Assembly (NCBI GenBank): GCA_945910005.1
Contig: OX246743.1
Location: 43,930,736-43,994,735 of the forward strand
Length of the DNA stretch: 64,000 bases
Direction of reading: 5' to 3'
Source of the DNA: Isoperla grammatica
Taxonomy: Eukaryota > Arthropoda > Insecta > Plecoptera > Perlodidae
The translations under genes were made by a program, and so were the position numbers. The stretch's first letter is position 1, and each line of letters begins with the position of its first letter. This document shows positions 1-14,200 of the stretch, in pieces. The notes beneath the pieces are model-generated. The model did no database searches. It saw only the letters and a list, made by a program, of their open reading frames with translations, and was not told the origin of the DNA.

Positions 1-2282
1 AAAAGGTATTTGCCGCAGTTGTGAGAGAATTTACAACAGTTTCACTTTGAATTCATCGCAAAACATGTATCAATTTTCATTCTATGCTTTGATAAATTGC
101 GCTTTGAGCATGTATCAAAGGTGTTCTCATCTACCGCATTACGAATGGGTATTCTCTGTCTGTAGGCCAGCCTGGCGAATAACCACATCCGGATCAAGTG
201 ACTTGACTTTGCCACTTTTGAACCCACCTCGCCTAACAAGTGTGTGAGGGATCAGCGCTGCACGTGAGGGGTCAAAGGTCAACCCTAGCTGGGCGAAAAC
301 AGCCCAAATCGCAAGACGAGATCTGAATTAAGTCCGCCCATTGTTTAATGATGCGCCACTGAATATTGGCGATGATTCTACGTCCTCATCAGAACCATGC
401 CACACTGACATCCAGTATAACATAGTTGTACAATGTAGCTCATACCGTATCAACTTCCAAACCATGATCCGCCATAAGAACAATGCTGAACTGGGGGAGG
501 ATTGAGAGGGGGGGGGGGGAGTTCAGCCAGTGAACGAGGTTGGTACTTGATGTACTACTCAGTTTAGAAAATATTAAGTCAGAAGATCTTGTGTTTGAAC
601 ACTATTCATAGAGATTTTTAAACAAACACGTGCTTATGTCGAAAAAGAAATCAAAATTGTCAAATCTTCGTCCCCGTTGAACGGGTGAGAGTGTCCAACA
701 CATATAGTTTGAAAAACAAAAGAATTCGCTACGATAGTAATAATAATAAATAAAAACATACACAACATGAAGTAGGTAGCTACGGTCATAAACTTAACGC
801 ACTTAAGTAAGTGTTTTTTTTTTAGTTTATGACTGTGGTTACATGTTCGTGGTGTGTGTGTTTTTATTTAAAATTCTCCCGGTCAAATCCCCGTGTCCCA
901 GGTTAATAATAATAAAAAAAATGTTTACATATCTGACATACAATTTCCAGTTTGAAAGCAGCACACACACTCTCAAACGCTCACATTTTTTAAAGAAATA
1001 ATTTAAATTTATGAATGAAGCTATTATGTGTTCGGTATTCTACGGTTTTCATGTTTGTTACAATAACGCCACAATAAATCGTTGCACCGTGCTGAGAACG
1101 TGCTGAGCATGTTCTTAATTGGCACAATTCAGGTACTACCACCATATTCTGAATTCCACACCTCACAACATCCAATTATCCAAGTGAGCTTTGTCCCAAT
1201 GGATCGAACATAACATGCGGTTGCTCCCATGCAGTAGTCTTGCAATTAATGATCTGTCTCATGCCTTGTTTTGTGTTACTTCACCATGCTCAGTGTCACC
1301 CTGATTACCACATGCAAGTTGTCACTATATTAAGACGAATAGTTAGTCACAATGTCAAAACAGCGCCAAATTTAAATTTTGTAATTGATTTCGCGAGAAC
1401 ACTGCACAATATTACACAAATTAATAATATAAGATATAGTTTCGCGAGAACAAAAAAACTCTATTTTAAAAGTTTCAAATATTTTTAATTTTAATGTCTT
1501 TGAAATCACATCTTGTAAATTAATCACTGTTTAATATTGTGTATCGTTCTCAAGACATTAAATGAATACATTAATTTGGCGCGGTTTTAACGACCTTCGT
1601 CGTTAAAGTCGTCGAACGCTGAGAAGTTGGGGGTGATTCATGTCAAGTTCAGCAAATTCAGAATAGCGTAAACTGTTGTAATGTCGATTTATTTCAAATC
1701 TAAAAACTACGTCTTATAGAAGCAAATTAATGAAGCGAAAAAGAATGATGAAAAATACCCAAAACGATGTAATAAAATCCCGGAAAAGCTAATTTTGAGT
1801 TAGCAATGATTGGACGAGAATTCTTTGTAATAATAATCCCAGGATTCGTCTCATAACTCAGAGGAAAATGTTTGCCATGGAAATACTGAAGGCAGGAATA
1901 GAGCCCACGACCTCCCAAGTCAGCCACCTACTCACATACTTGAGTTCTAATGGTGTTAGTTCTCCTATTGGCACATCGCCGCTAAGTGGAATCAATTAAA
2001 TGGAGTTTGCAAATAAAACTTTATTACCGACTGCGGTTTTATGGATGACACGTGCCAAGTGTCAAGCTAAGGATTCAAGCAGGATGCAAATTATAAAAAG
2101 TCGTTCTAAATGTTAGTGGAACAAAATATGTGTCTACTTTTGTGGTTCTTCGTCAAATTCTTTTGGCTTATTATTATTCAGACTGCCCTGGCCCTTTGAC
2201 ACGCTACCCTGAATAATTTTCGTAAATTAAACGAGTACATAAAGTAAAGTTTTGAATTTTTTTTATATGATTCTTCTTGTAT
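1..2282. other. AT-rich non-coding stretch
   Basis: I see no gene here. The stretch holds an 11-base G tract near 510-520, a small hairpin near 783-835 whose arms carry a GTCATAAACT-type word in opposite orientation, and a decayed SINE at 1815-1940 (listed separately). Short open frames have no recognisable domain or splice context. Confidence 0.6.
1815..1940 (-). mobile_element. decayed tRNA-derived SINE (family 1)
   Basis: Read on the minus strand, an A-box-like GGTGGCTGACTTGG lies ahead of a damaged B-box (GTGGGCTCTATTCC). A family module follows (TTTTCCTCTGAGTTATGAG, then CGAATCCTGGGATT). The same module order occurs in the copies at 5.2, 26.2, 43.6, 48.0 and 48.7 kb, which is why I place it in one family. 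Confidence 0.55.
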
Positions 2283-2288
2283 TTTATT
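2283..2288 (-). promoter_or_regulatory. poly(A) signal AATAAA
   Basis: AATAAA on the minus strand, about 170 nt beyond the stop codon of the candidate terminal exon at 2460-2763. The spacing suits a short 3' UTR and supports that exon as a gene end. Confidence 0.4.
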
Positions 2289-2459
2289 CTTTAACGACCT
2301 AAAGTCAATGACGAAGCCATAGAACGTTGGTCCTGTAGTCCGATATGCATAGAACTACTCTCAACTTATTCTAGTGGAAGAAATCACCGCCATTCGTTCT
2401 AATAATCTTAGAACTTCAATGTAACAACCCCCAATCTTCCAACGTCCGACGACCATAGA

Positions 2460-2763
2460 CTAAGAATGATATGAAGAATGATTATATGCACCTAAATCGT
2501 CTGGATCAGTGAGGTAATTCGATATTTGTTCACTCTCGAACGATTCGAGTGCCTCGTCCTCTGGGGGTCCGGTCCCGTTGTCCTCTCGTTGTTTGCGAGA
2601 CTGTGTCGGCGCATGCGCGTCGTCCTCTCGCGCCGGCATCAGGTGCGGGAACAACCGGCGCTGTAAATACTGCGCCAGGATCTGTTGTGTAATGCGGTTC
2701 TGACGCGCAACATCACCTGCGCACATCATAAGGGTCGCTGTAGAGCTTCCAGGTCCCAGACTC
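2460..2763 (-). CDS. candidate terminal exon, unknown protein
   Basis: Not recognised. This is a GC-rich island in AT-rich DNA, open on the minus strand to a TAG at 2460-2462. The frame stays open up to about 2763; possible acceptors are the AG at 2764-2765 or the AG at 2717-2718 (TGCGCAG, then GTGATG). The encoded C-terminus has a probable helix (ARQNRITQQILAQYL, then QRRLFPHLMP), then a polar acidic tail (REDD, PPEDEALESFESEQ, YLTDPDDLG) ending in HSSYHS. A poly(A) signal follows about 170 nt downstream. The helix-plus-acidic-tail layout suggests a regulatory tail, but no family can be named. Upstream exons would lie at higher coordinates and were not found. It could also be a decayed exon. 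Confidence 0.45.
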
Positions 2764-5214
2764 CTTCACAACACAACTTATGCTACTTCCAATATAGCAA
2801 TACAACAATGTAAATTTAAATTTTCTACCGAAACATCACCATTAACTAACAAACAAATCATTTTAAGGAAACTGTTGATAAATATGTAAAACTAGACATT
2901 TATCCCTACCAATTGCGTTTTATTTAAAATTAGTGAAAATAACTTTAAAAAAATTAAATTTAGTAATAGTAATTGTTATTGTTTTAAAGAGTATGTTTTA
3001 CTTCAAATAATGGTTATAGCCCTGTATAATTTTCAACTTTGTATTCAGTAGACTCGAAACAATGTACTTTATGGCAAAAATTAAACACATTTCATTTGAG
3101 ATTGTGGTAAATTCTATTGTTTGTACAATAATCCAATATCTCTTTAGTATATATACTCAGCTAAGCCTGTCTACTTCTCTATATATTCTTTGGAAGAGGG
3201 AGGTTGTCTGATCGAACCTTGTCGAATAATATATCTAAAGTTATTAAACAATTATTGCCTATTCAATCATTACTTTAAAGGGACAAAAATACACTTACAG
3301 AACCCATTCTTAAAATGTCACTTAACATACTTTTTTACATACAGATCGAACTATCTTTACTCATTGATTCTCAGGATTGTCGATAGGTGGAGACCCATTC
3401 GAGAAAGAAATTCACTGCCTAACACGTCTGTTTCTTAGGTGTAAGAACCGTTACCCTCTAAATGTCACCTAGCTGAGACTCCATTCCGTTTGCGTATGAA
3501 TAATTTTATTAGAACACTCCCTGTTTTGTCTATATGCAAAGTCCATAACACTATTGTATATAGATAGAACCTACTTCGATACCGAATTGGAAGTACTTAA
3601 ATATGCAAAAGAGGTGCGTTAAGTTTGCTTTGAAGACAACTACATGGAATTAGTAACTCTCTATACCCACTTGAACGATTAAGTCAACATGAAATACTAT
3701 AATAATTCCAGTACAGATCCATAAATGGGAGGATTTACTCATCGGTTTCAATTACAAGTGTAAATGTTGGATTTAAATATTGGTGTCATGTTTGCAAACT
3801 CTCACTGTCGCGCGAAATTATTTTGGTGTCACCGTAGAGGTTCCGGTTATGTAATTATGTGTTATAGCGATCAAAGTGCCAATGGTGGTGCCGACCTGTA
3901 TCTGATGAATCTAGGTGGCCGTGTCGAGGTGCGCAGAACAGCCGTGCGCATGCGGACTGGTCAATTATTACCTAAGGGGGTGTTGCGCTAAAAACCCCTA
4001 ACGAATTTAATTTTATAGCCAAAATGATATCATAAAATTAAAAACTGTTTTAAAAAAGTTTCAAATGTTGGAGTCGTTAAAAATTATGTTTGTGACTTAT
4101 TATAAAGAATGTTTAATTGATTTAATTTAATTTAGTAATCCAGATTACGCGAACCATTTCAAAAGTTGTAGATGATGGACAACCAGGCATTGCATTTCTG
4201 TACAAGACATTTTGACAGTGAATTAATTGTTGCTAAATTAAAATAAATTATAATTTAAAAAGACACATGCTCAAGTAGACATTCAATACAGATGAAAGAT
4301 AGAAGCAGGAAGAAGACATTACTGACACCCTTCACAGAGCACATGTAAGGGATTTATAAGCACCAAACACCCCTTAAGATTACATGCATTCGCATCCCAC
4401 GCAAACCATGTATTCAAACGCATAAAAATCAATTATTCCAATCAAACAAAAAGAATATAATTTACTAGGGAACGTCATTCTCTTTATTATGGATATTCCT
4501 AAGTATCAATCATTGAAGTTCAAGTTCAAAGTGTTAAATTTGTCTATAGTATGTTTCTCCAACACATTGGAAAAGTTAAATCTATGATTTGGAAATTTTA
4601 AAAATTATTATTGAAGCTTTACCAACATCCATAAAATAGAAAATTACATTTTCTATAGAATGATGACCATTGAGACAATTTTAAGACAATATGGAGCAAT
4701 TTTATGCGTCAGGGCCCACGTATTGCAAAGAGCTTGGGAGACTGTTTCCCAGGAATACTGTTGTACAATGCACACCATGCATGCACCCGTAACAATGGCT
4801 ACATTATCCCCGTCAGTGACAACGCTCCATATCATGGCACACGTTCTGTACGGGCGCCTGTGTGTGTGTGGGTTGCTTTATGTAACATTCACCTCAACAG
4901 GGCGGGAAACATCATATCTTAGCGTAGGACGGAGAACAATGGCTGACGACACGTTGGGCATTGCCACATGGCATAACTAACTTGTACCGTATTGATAATG
5001 TAGAGTGGTACATATGTGCAAACAATGAGGCTTCTAAGAAATTTAGTAATACGTGGGTATGTTTTTATAAATAATCTTGAATATTTAGCACATTCATACA
5101 AATTAACATATTAAAAACAATTTTACCATCTATAAGTTTGTCCATAAAATAAAGAGTTCTGGGAATTTTCCGAACGTTTTGGTTCGCAAATTGGTTAATG
5201 CTAACAATAGGCCT

Positions 5215-5380
5215 AGCAGGGAAGCCTAGAGGGGGTATTATATAGGACTCAGACCCAGCATTTACCTTTTGACTGTGGAAAACTACAAAACGCTTTAGTC
5301 GAGATTATAGGTGACCGGTATCGAACCGATGCCCTCTCGACTTGACTCGCGCCTCAGGACTGAGCCACCTCACCGGTACG
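5215..5380 (-). mobile_element. tRNA-derived SINE (family 1), well-preserved head
   Basis: On the minus strand the element starts near 5378 with GGTGAGGTGGCTCAGTCC (A-box-like). A B-box GGTTCGATACC follows, inside a T-arm-like stem (ATCGG / CCGGT around a 7-base loop). The tail has the family module (TTTTCCACAGTCAAAAGG, then AAATGCTGGGTCTGAGTCC). The split Pol III promoter and the tail shared with other copies identify a tRNA-derived SINE and not a tRNA gene; no full cloverleaf forms. Confidence 0.75.
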
Positions 5381-8300
5381 ATATATTCCATCCGAGAGGA
5401 GTTCCTTCAGAGAGAAGTGCCCCCTTAATCATCAGGCGCGATTAAGATAAGACGCTTCTACATATCAGCTCGATCAGCTAAGCGGATCGAATTCAACGAA
5501 GGAAGAATAACAGTTGAAAACAATGGGGAACTTATTTCCCAATGAATTCAATCTCCCTAATCAACACGAGTTGTAATATTTCCATATCTCGTGTTATGAA
5601 AGTTGGTTTGGTCCGGCTCAAGACCATCGTACGTCCTACTTGTAGACGCACGCGTGCGCAGATGATGCTATATATAGTCACTCCAACGTATCTAGCAGGT
5701 GATGACGTCACAGATTATGTAGTTTACCACGCAAATAGACTGAATGCATTCTGCCACAAGAAAATAAACCATTATAACTAATTTAGATGTAAAATGTTGA
5801 ATTCTTCAATTCTTAAATCAGAATGGTTTCGCCCTGGGATGGACCGGCACCCTTTGAACTGGCTCTGTCTCTCTTCTGTGGAGCAAGCAACCATTATGCA
5901 CCGCTCCCTCCATGATCAGTGCTCATTTCAGTATATTCCTATGTCAGAGCGTCTCTGTCTACAGGGATGTTTACCCACATATGTTCTGGCTAAGTCAAAC
6001 CTTAGAGAATTGTGTAACGCAACTCGTTGAGTTTTCTTCAGTTCCAAATACCATTGCCCCTTGGTTACGCGCAACAACGGAACAAAGAGCATCGCATCAA
6101 GATTAGATTACCATCTGAGCAGTTCGGTTTGAGGTTTCTTGCGCAATAGGACACTCATTGTTTTGAAGTTTATTGATTGTAACATTTGAAGTTATTGAAA
6201 TACAGGTGGGGTCACCACGATCTATAATGGTTTTGAATGGTTGTTATGTTGGCAAACAAGGACGCAACTTTGTCGCTCTTAGACGGATGAAATGCAATTA
6301 GAAGGGACGTGTTTTCAAAAAGTTCAAACTCATATAACCGTGTTGTAATTTTGGTACCGATGTGATTGCAATGTGGGCTTGAATAGGGCTTGACCGTCTC
6401 ATGGTCATCCTGGGAGGATGAGCGATGATAACGGACAAAACGATATTCACTTCAATATCTCGTATAGAACGAGACTCTCTTGTGGGGGTAACTTCAATGT
6501 GATGGTTCAGATAAAATAACACACACGAAATTATTTTTATTGATATACTGAGAAGCAGTTTCTTACTTTGCAAGCAGGCAGCTAGGCAGTTAATCATAAT
6601 ATATATTATATTTTATTGTTGTGCAAAGTGGTTTCTTAATACGATATAGCAACATAGTAATTACATTAAAAACACAATTTACACTCATAGTATTAATTCC
6701 ATCTTTCAAGGTCTACTTCAAATCAAAGAAGAGAAGATATTCAATCAGAAAGACTTCCATACATAGGTTTATAATAGTTTACAGCAAACTGATGTGCGGC
6801 TTTGAGCTCATCTCATCTCACCTAACACTTGTTTCAAAATGGCAAGGCAGTTCTGTTAATTGGATGTTGCTATAAACAACTCCCAGGCAATAACATCGTT
6901 AACGGCGTCGCCTGAGGCAAATAGCCGCCAGCATCATTCTATCACCACACTAAAGAAGATTTCAAACTGAAACATAATATTGATTTTATACTTTCGGCTC
7001 TTGTGGACACTGTTCCTTAATGACATTTCGATAGAGCTAATAGTGTTAAGTAATAGTGAAATAGTACGAGTTTTGAATTAGTAATGAGGCAATATATTTC
7101 TATTTGTTTTCTTCTCCATGTTGTCAAACTGCGGTTTGGTTTGAATGAAACGGGTATCAATTACGTCCTTACTTCTGACTGTTATTTTCATATCTACATA
7201 TTGTCTATTACAATGCGTATTCTAGATTAATTGACTAATACATTAATTTATTACGTTGTATAAATAACTTCTTCTATTTATAAATAAATCAACCAATTAC
7301 TGGGAGTCTTTGATTTGTTTTGCACGATCCTTGATTCAATAACAGCTCATCACATTCCATAAGTTGTTTGCAAACAAAGATGAATATTGTTTGCGGCAAA
7401 AAGAATCACTACACCACTCTTAATATGGTTTCACTGGCACTCAACTTTTAGCCTCAAATAACATACATTACAAACTCCAATAGCGTCAACGCTGAATCTA
7501 TTATCTGTGCTGTTAGGTAATAAGTGATGTGTGCAATTGGGCACGCATTCCAATGTTTGCGACTCGACATGTGGAAACTCTCGTAGTAATCATCAAACGA
7601 CCTTGCGGTTAAGTTGGTATTTGTTAAAATTTCAAGTCTGAAGAGCTTGGTTGGTTTGTTTGATTGTCTTTTAACTATATATATGTCCCATGTTGCAATA
7701 CGACGCGTAATGCAACAGTGAAAGCGAACATATATGTTTTTGTTTAAAAAAATGAAGACGAGTTCGATTCACCTTTACTTAATCTTGTATTTTATTACTT
7801 AGATACATTTTATGAATACAACCGTACGTACTTTCCATCATACAAACCGGGGCGCATACCAGAATGATGCCAAGTATACCGCTGTGAATCTCATTGCAGT
7901 TGAGAGGTTGATATTCTCAGAGACGAATGCGATGTTCATGTAAAGCGATGAACATAATGAACAGTTTCGTTCATTAAAGACCCCCGTGATTTCGCGTCTA
8001 TTCGTGCAGTTAAACGTCAATTAAGTAGCCATCCAGTGGCGGTGACGCCCAGGCAATGTATACACATTGTAAATACACAAGGATTGATGAGACTGCTTTA
8101 GCTGCTTTACGGCTTTCTGGAAATTTCCCTGGGTGATTTGTGACCAAATTCTAAAATCCATCGTTTGTCCGGTTGTCCGGCCCACAGTATGGGTTTGAAG
8201 GTTTGAATGTGAAATTTGTCGTTAGTAAGAATTTATCACAAAAAAGTAAAATAATTTTGTCCATCGGCGACTCTTAAAAGATCATCTACATCAATATCGT

Positions 8301-11086
8301 TTTGCGTTTTCAATTGATTCCTCAGATTAAAGCGCAGAATTGATTTAAGGTGGCCAGTAGAATAGTTCACTGTTGACAGGATTAAATCTAAAATACTTCA
8401 ATGATCTACCCAAACCCAACATTGTAGTAATTAGTACTAAAACTGTACATCTCTCGTTTTGTTATTATTTTTATTCCCTGATTACAAGACCGATCATAGA
8501 ATCAATAACGACTATTTTCCTTCGTCAAATGTATTCCTCTACATCCTACGACCTTGTAGTATTCCATTATACTTGTTTTACTACTAATTTGAAATAAATT
8601 GCCGCCACAATCGATGATGACAGCGAACAAGACGAAAACGGAACGTTTGATTGCTCAACCTATCCCTAAACAAGATGAAATAACATATCTGAAATAATAC
8701 AATTATATCCGTATATGTAGAAAGCTCGTCTTGCTTACATGATGTGACCTAATCACGGTGTAGTTATTGCCTACTTGGATGATCTCTGTTTAGGATATCC
8801 TCTGTGCGCTTGCACTGTTGAAACGTGCACTGTATTAGCATGGAGACTTCAACGCTGGAGTCTAACGTAACTCAGGCGAAGTGCGTCGTCAGTTACGCAT
8901 TACGGCTACGTTTACACGATATGTGCTTAATTCTGACAGCGGATATTGGGCTTGATGTGTTATATTCATGTAATGGCACAAAATTGAGATGCCGGAAGCA
9001 AACTCTATCAGGGACCGTGAAGGTTGAATAAGAAAATTGAATGTGTTTGTAAAGAGAATCTAAAATAAATACAAAAGAATCCAAAATGCTTTTTGAAACT
9101 ATAGGTATATCTTCTTATGTTTTAACAGGACGGTGATGTGATACATTTGCATAAAGCGACTGTAAGACAGGAAATGACTTCAGTTGTACTGTTCATAATA
9201 ATTTGTGCTAAAAGCAATGGTGGTTTTAATTTACAAGCGGTATAAAACTTTGTACACAAAACTCTATTTTATATGAGGGATGATAATGGTCAAAAAGTCT
9301 TTCCAAAGAAGAGCATGGATAAATAAATGTGGACAGTATTTCCTTAGCTATGAAAGATAGTGCTATTGGCTATACTTACCATATCCATATGTTTTTTTTA
9401 ATGAACTGTACAGCATGTGATGCATGTATATCTGTACACAGTGGTAATAGTTTTTTTGTAATATTAATGAAAGCGATAAGCTAGATAAATGGATTACTCA
9501 ATTAATGAGCATTCTCCTTAACCTAAGAATGTACGACATAATTTATAACACGTTGCAATCCTCTGCACAACATCCAATAAATCATAAATCCATAAATCAT
9601 AGATTTGTAGTAAACGTAAATCTTCTCCAGCTAAGACTCGAACTAAGAATGTCTGGCTACTCTACAAACAGATAATGTTTCCAATTGAGCAATTGAATAA
9701 TATTCTGACCTGTGGTATTGTAGCTCACTAAAGTCAACTAAAGATTCTTGGTTCGAGACCTGTATAGTCGTGAGGGTATTTATTGTAGAACCTGTTACTT
9801 ATATTACATCATCAATATTACAGTAACGTATATACACATATATTATATATACATCTAGAAATGTATTCAGGTTTCCCTTTTAGATCGATTTATTATTTTT
9901 TTAATCGAATCGTCATTCACGACAGAATAAGCCATGAAAAGCGTATAAAACAAATCACGGATACTAGTGGGGACATAATAAAATAATGTAGGCACTGTTA
10001 CTACGTTAGTCACTAATCCCAGAACCATGAAATACATTACGTATACACAAGTTACAACAATTCTGTCTTGTGAACGTGTTAAGTCTGAAGCAACATCAAG
10101 TTTAGAGTCATTGGTTTGTCAATCAAAAAAACTTGTTTGAGCCATAATGAACGATAAAAAGTTGATTGTTTTTAATGTTCTATACAAATCTAGTTCAGTT
10201 GTTTAAGCTGGATATAAATTTTACTAATTCTTCGCCCTGTTAATCATTCCAGGCAAGAATGTTGACTCCAAAATAATATATTCACAATCTTAAAGTAATT
10301 TTCATTGTATAGCTTTATTTTGCATTACTAAGTACAGTTCCTTTCAATACGTTATGCTTATTATACTCCTCATAGGTATTGTGGTTTTATTCCTCAGTCC
10401 AATGCAAGAGATCCAGGGCTAGATTCCCTCTTATGGCTGGGCTTTTTATAACTTTCGTAATTGACTTATATCAGTCCCTATAATGTAGCCGTCATAGCAA
10501 CGAAGAACATAATTAATGGTATAAGGTCGTCCACTGACAATCAGACCTTATAATTGAGTGTGTAGACAACAAATACAAATTGAATTTTTGCTAAAACTAT
10601 TCCCATCAATAACGATGGTAAATCGCTGGCATTAAAAACAACTAATAGCAAGGGAAATAAGCTATTTGTTTAGTTACTAAATTCTTTCTCCAAATGAAGT
10701 TATTTTTAATATTATGATTTATTTTACGGTGTACTCACAGCTAGATCATACGAACCCGGTGGAAATTATTCGAAGAATTGAAAGCATTGCAGATATAGAA
10801 ACCAATCAAAGAATCGTTTAAGTTCAATACTTAGAAAAACACAATTCATGTAATTGTTTTCTGCTTTATTAGGTCATAGCGCAAGAGTAGGCTACGTTAG
10901 TGGGTCAAGTTGACCGTAGGGTACCACGTTCTTATCGCTGCAATAATCTATAATATAATATCTTAAGGTCGTCTGGTGATCAATGAACATGTTACGCACG
11001 GTTATTGCTTTGATTATTGGCGAGTTGTAAGGAACGCAACAGAGAGTGGAGGAGTTACCACATTGTAGGCCTACTTCCCACGCCTA

Positions 11087-11245
11087 AAGGCCCATCTACA
11101 TTGAAAACTAAAACAGTAAAGTGGGTAAAGTTTGAGCCAATCGCACTGGCTGTAAAACCGAAGCTGAACAGTTAAGCCAATGAGATTGACTCAAACGTTA
11201 ATTTTACTTTTACTATTACCGCTAATTTCAATGTGGATTCGCCTT
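11087..11245. mobile_element. short terminal-inverted-repeat element (MITE-like)
   Basis: The left end AAGGCCCATCTACATTGAAA is matched in inverted orientation by the right end (reverse complement AAGGCGAATCCACATTGAAA), with three mismatches over 20 bases. The interior is about 120 bp with no coding capacity. The flanks carry TA/TAA-like bases, but the target-site duplication is ambiguous. It is consistent with a nonautonomous DNA transposon. Confidence 0.5.
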
Positions 11246-14200
11246 ATTTCCTTTTGTAATTAAATATATACTCGTAATATTTTGTAGACAGCAATGAGCA
11301 GAGAAGGCGTTGATGGGCTTAACATTATTGCCACGTGTTGTTTAATTTATATCGGCATCGCAAATAAGAAACATGTGGCATTATATAATTAATGCCCCCC
11401 ACTGGTCATTTTGATTAAGTTGAAAGTGAACAGGCATTTATGTTTTAATATGAACTAACTCTGTACTTCAATAAGCGAAACAAGAACTAGAACAATTAAG
11501 ATTGAAACAAATTAAAAAGAAACAAAACTAGTAGGGCTCAGCTCAGTCTATCCTTATACACAAGATCGGACGCAGACAGAAGCAAATAAAACCTACAAAC
11601 AGTGAAATGGTACTATTTAATTTTAAATTATGCAATACCGGAAACAAATGTGCACATTTTAACATCTTCTAACTTTACCTTCTCACTAAAATAAATTAGA
11701 ATAATAATAATTCCAGACCATCACATTCAACACACGTAATCATCTTTAATTTTAGATTGCGGCTTCTTTTTTCTTATCCCAGCCTTTAAAATTATATGAA
11801 CCACACAAATCATACATTCGTTCCGCTGCTAAATTAGGCCTGTCGGCGACTCAAAAGTCGGGTATGTGACGTCATAATATGCCTAATTAGAACAGGTTTA
11901 GTGCGTATTTAGTTCGCGCTCCTAATGATGGAAGACAAATTAAAAAACAGTACAAAAAAAATCAATGTGATTTGCATACACAACACACTTCAAATAATAA
12001 CACGTTTCTACAGCAGCACGTTTCCAATAGAAAATGTTTTAATGATTCTGAAAACTTTGCAAATCACGATATATGTATAAATAGATCAGGTGTCTTCTTT
12101 TCATCATAGTTGTCTGGTAAGGGGGTGTTTTCACCTAGACTTGAGCATCAGTACCAACTCCTTAATCGTTTCCAATACCAATATACCAATTCTGTATTAC
12201 CAGTTAACCTCTGTTAGAATATGCGAACAAACATATTGGCAACAAAAGGAAATGATAACGACAGTGATTTGTGTAGTGTATGTTTTAGAGGGAGAGCGGG
12301 GGGGGGGGGAGGTAGTAAAGATACCAATGTAACAATCAATACATAGAGTTTCATGCGAACATCTCCGATAAAAAGGTAACTGCATCGACATACCTGTAAG
12401 TAGAATATTGCCGATCATTAGGCACTATAAAACTGGTCTCATATGTATGGAGATGAGGGGTAATTTGCCCATGCGCCTGTAATGAATACAAACCCACTTC
12501 TTTGGTGCAATGCCCTACTAAACTGAGGGGCTTGAGGGCATTGAGACGTTGGGAGCTAAATATATGATGGGAAATAATTGGACTTGAAATGTTTTCAGGT
12601 TAAAATGCAAACAACTGTTTTAAAGGTAATTGATTTTGAGGTGGATGTTTTTGTTTTTAAAGTTCATAATAATCAGGTCGTAGTTAGATTAATACGTATA
12701 CTCCAAAATAATAACCTTTTACATTCTTCCAGTGTAAAAGAGCGGACGCGACTGGCCTGCAACACTATTATTAACAACCATTTAGAAATCATATTACCGA
12801 AACCATTAGTTGAACTAAGGACTAAGGTCATGCACTAAGAGCATCTATATAGCTAGTGGTTATAACATTTATAGATGATTTTAAATTTTTAACTCTTGCT
12901 GACGAGCTATTTGGATTTCTTCACAGTCGTTGAACACATTTTGTAACCAATTAGGTTACTAACATCATACATGTAATTGGTGCTACTTATATTATTAAAT
13001 TAGAGGATATTTAAATTAAACGTTATGTTTTGAATTCGGCGTTAATTACATAGCAACTAAATACCGTATAATGTTATTGAGCGATAATACGGCAGTTATC
13101 TTAGCAAACAATGAAACAATTATTAAATTATTGCAAGTAATATATACATGCTAATTAAATGGTTCATAGTGGATATCTCAACACAAAGCCACTGACTCAA
13201 GTATCCTAGCTACATCTAAACAGACTGTACACACGAGAAGAAGGGGGCGGGGTTGTGGGAGTGATGAGTTGCAATGTTGAAACAATACAAACAGGGTGGG
13301 CAGTTCCGGCAGTACAACAAAGTCACCGCCGCGCAGATTTAGGCAGTAGCCATCACCCACAGCCTGTTATTCCAAAGCCCTTGAGCGGTGTTAGTTTCCA
13401 ACTCCAACGAGGTTAACAACTTGTTTTCGGAAGATGCGCCGACGGCCTCAATGCATACAATTAATTTACATAGACTTGTATTGGCATCCCGACAAATGAT
13501 GAGTCGGAGGTAAAACTTAAAACTGAAGTAGAAACCTGTGAACATAGTTAACACTCTCTGTAGGGTTTAGAGCTGTAGTGTTTATAAACATTTAATTAAT
13601 GTAAATTAATAATGAATACAGATTCTAAATACCAGCCCTAACTAGGACTAACTGACACTAACTTGACTTGTGAAGTACATCGCCTCTCCCTTTTAACTGG
13701 ACTAATTAACTAACACTACACACCCTATATTCGTGCAAAACAATTATGATACATGGATTTTCTCCCTCGATTCTTTTTCTTACCTTGCTTTCTAAACGAT
13801 GTCTAACTTGTGTGAAAAACGGATAAAATTACCGTGTTTTTAATAATATCTGAAGAATCCTATAGACCAATTAAATAAAGTGAGAACACAGCATCATACA
13901 CTTGTGATTGTAGTTTAGTTTTCTAATATTATCACCATGGTTGTTGTTTCGGTTCTTACATCCATTATTGGGAGTCCAAATAAGAACAGTATCGATTACA
14001 ATAATATTGAAACATGCCGGCGTTTCAGTGTGATGCATCATCACTCTTGAGATGGCCTATCTACCTACCACATAAAACGGTGACTCCCTCCCTCTTCTAT
14101 AAAACAATTAAGATAAGTCAACAACTGACATTATGAAGCATTCTAAATCTAAACACATCATAGATCACTGCCAGAAACCTAGATCCAAATCAGCTCTGGC

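Noticed and set aside
4653..4980. Overlapping frames of 60-106 residues on both strands
   Set aside because: Ordinary composition, no domain and no splice pattern; frames on both strands suggest chance.
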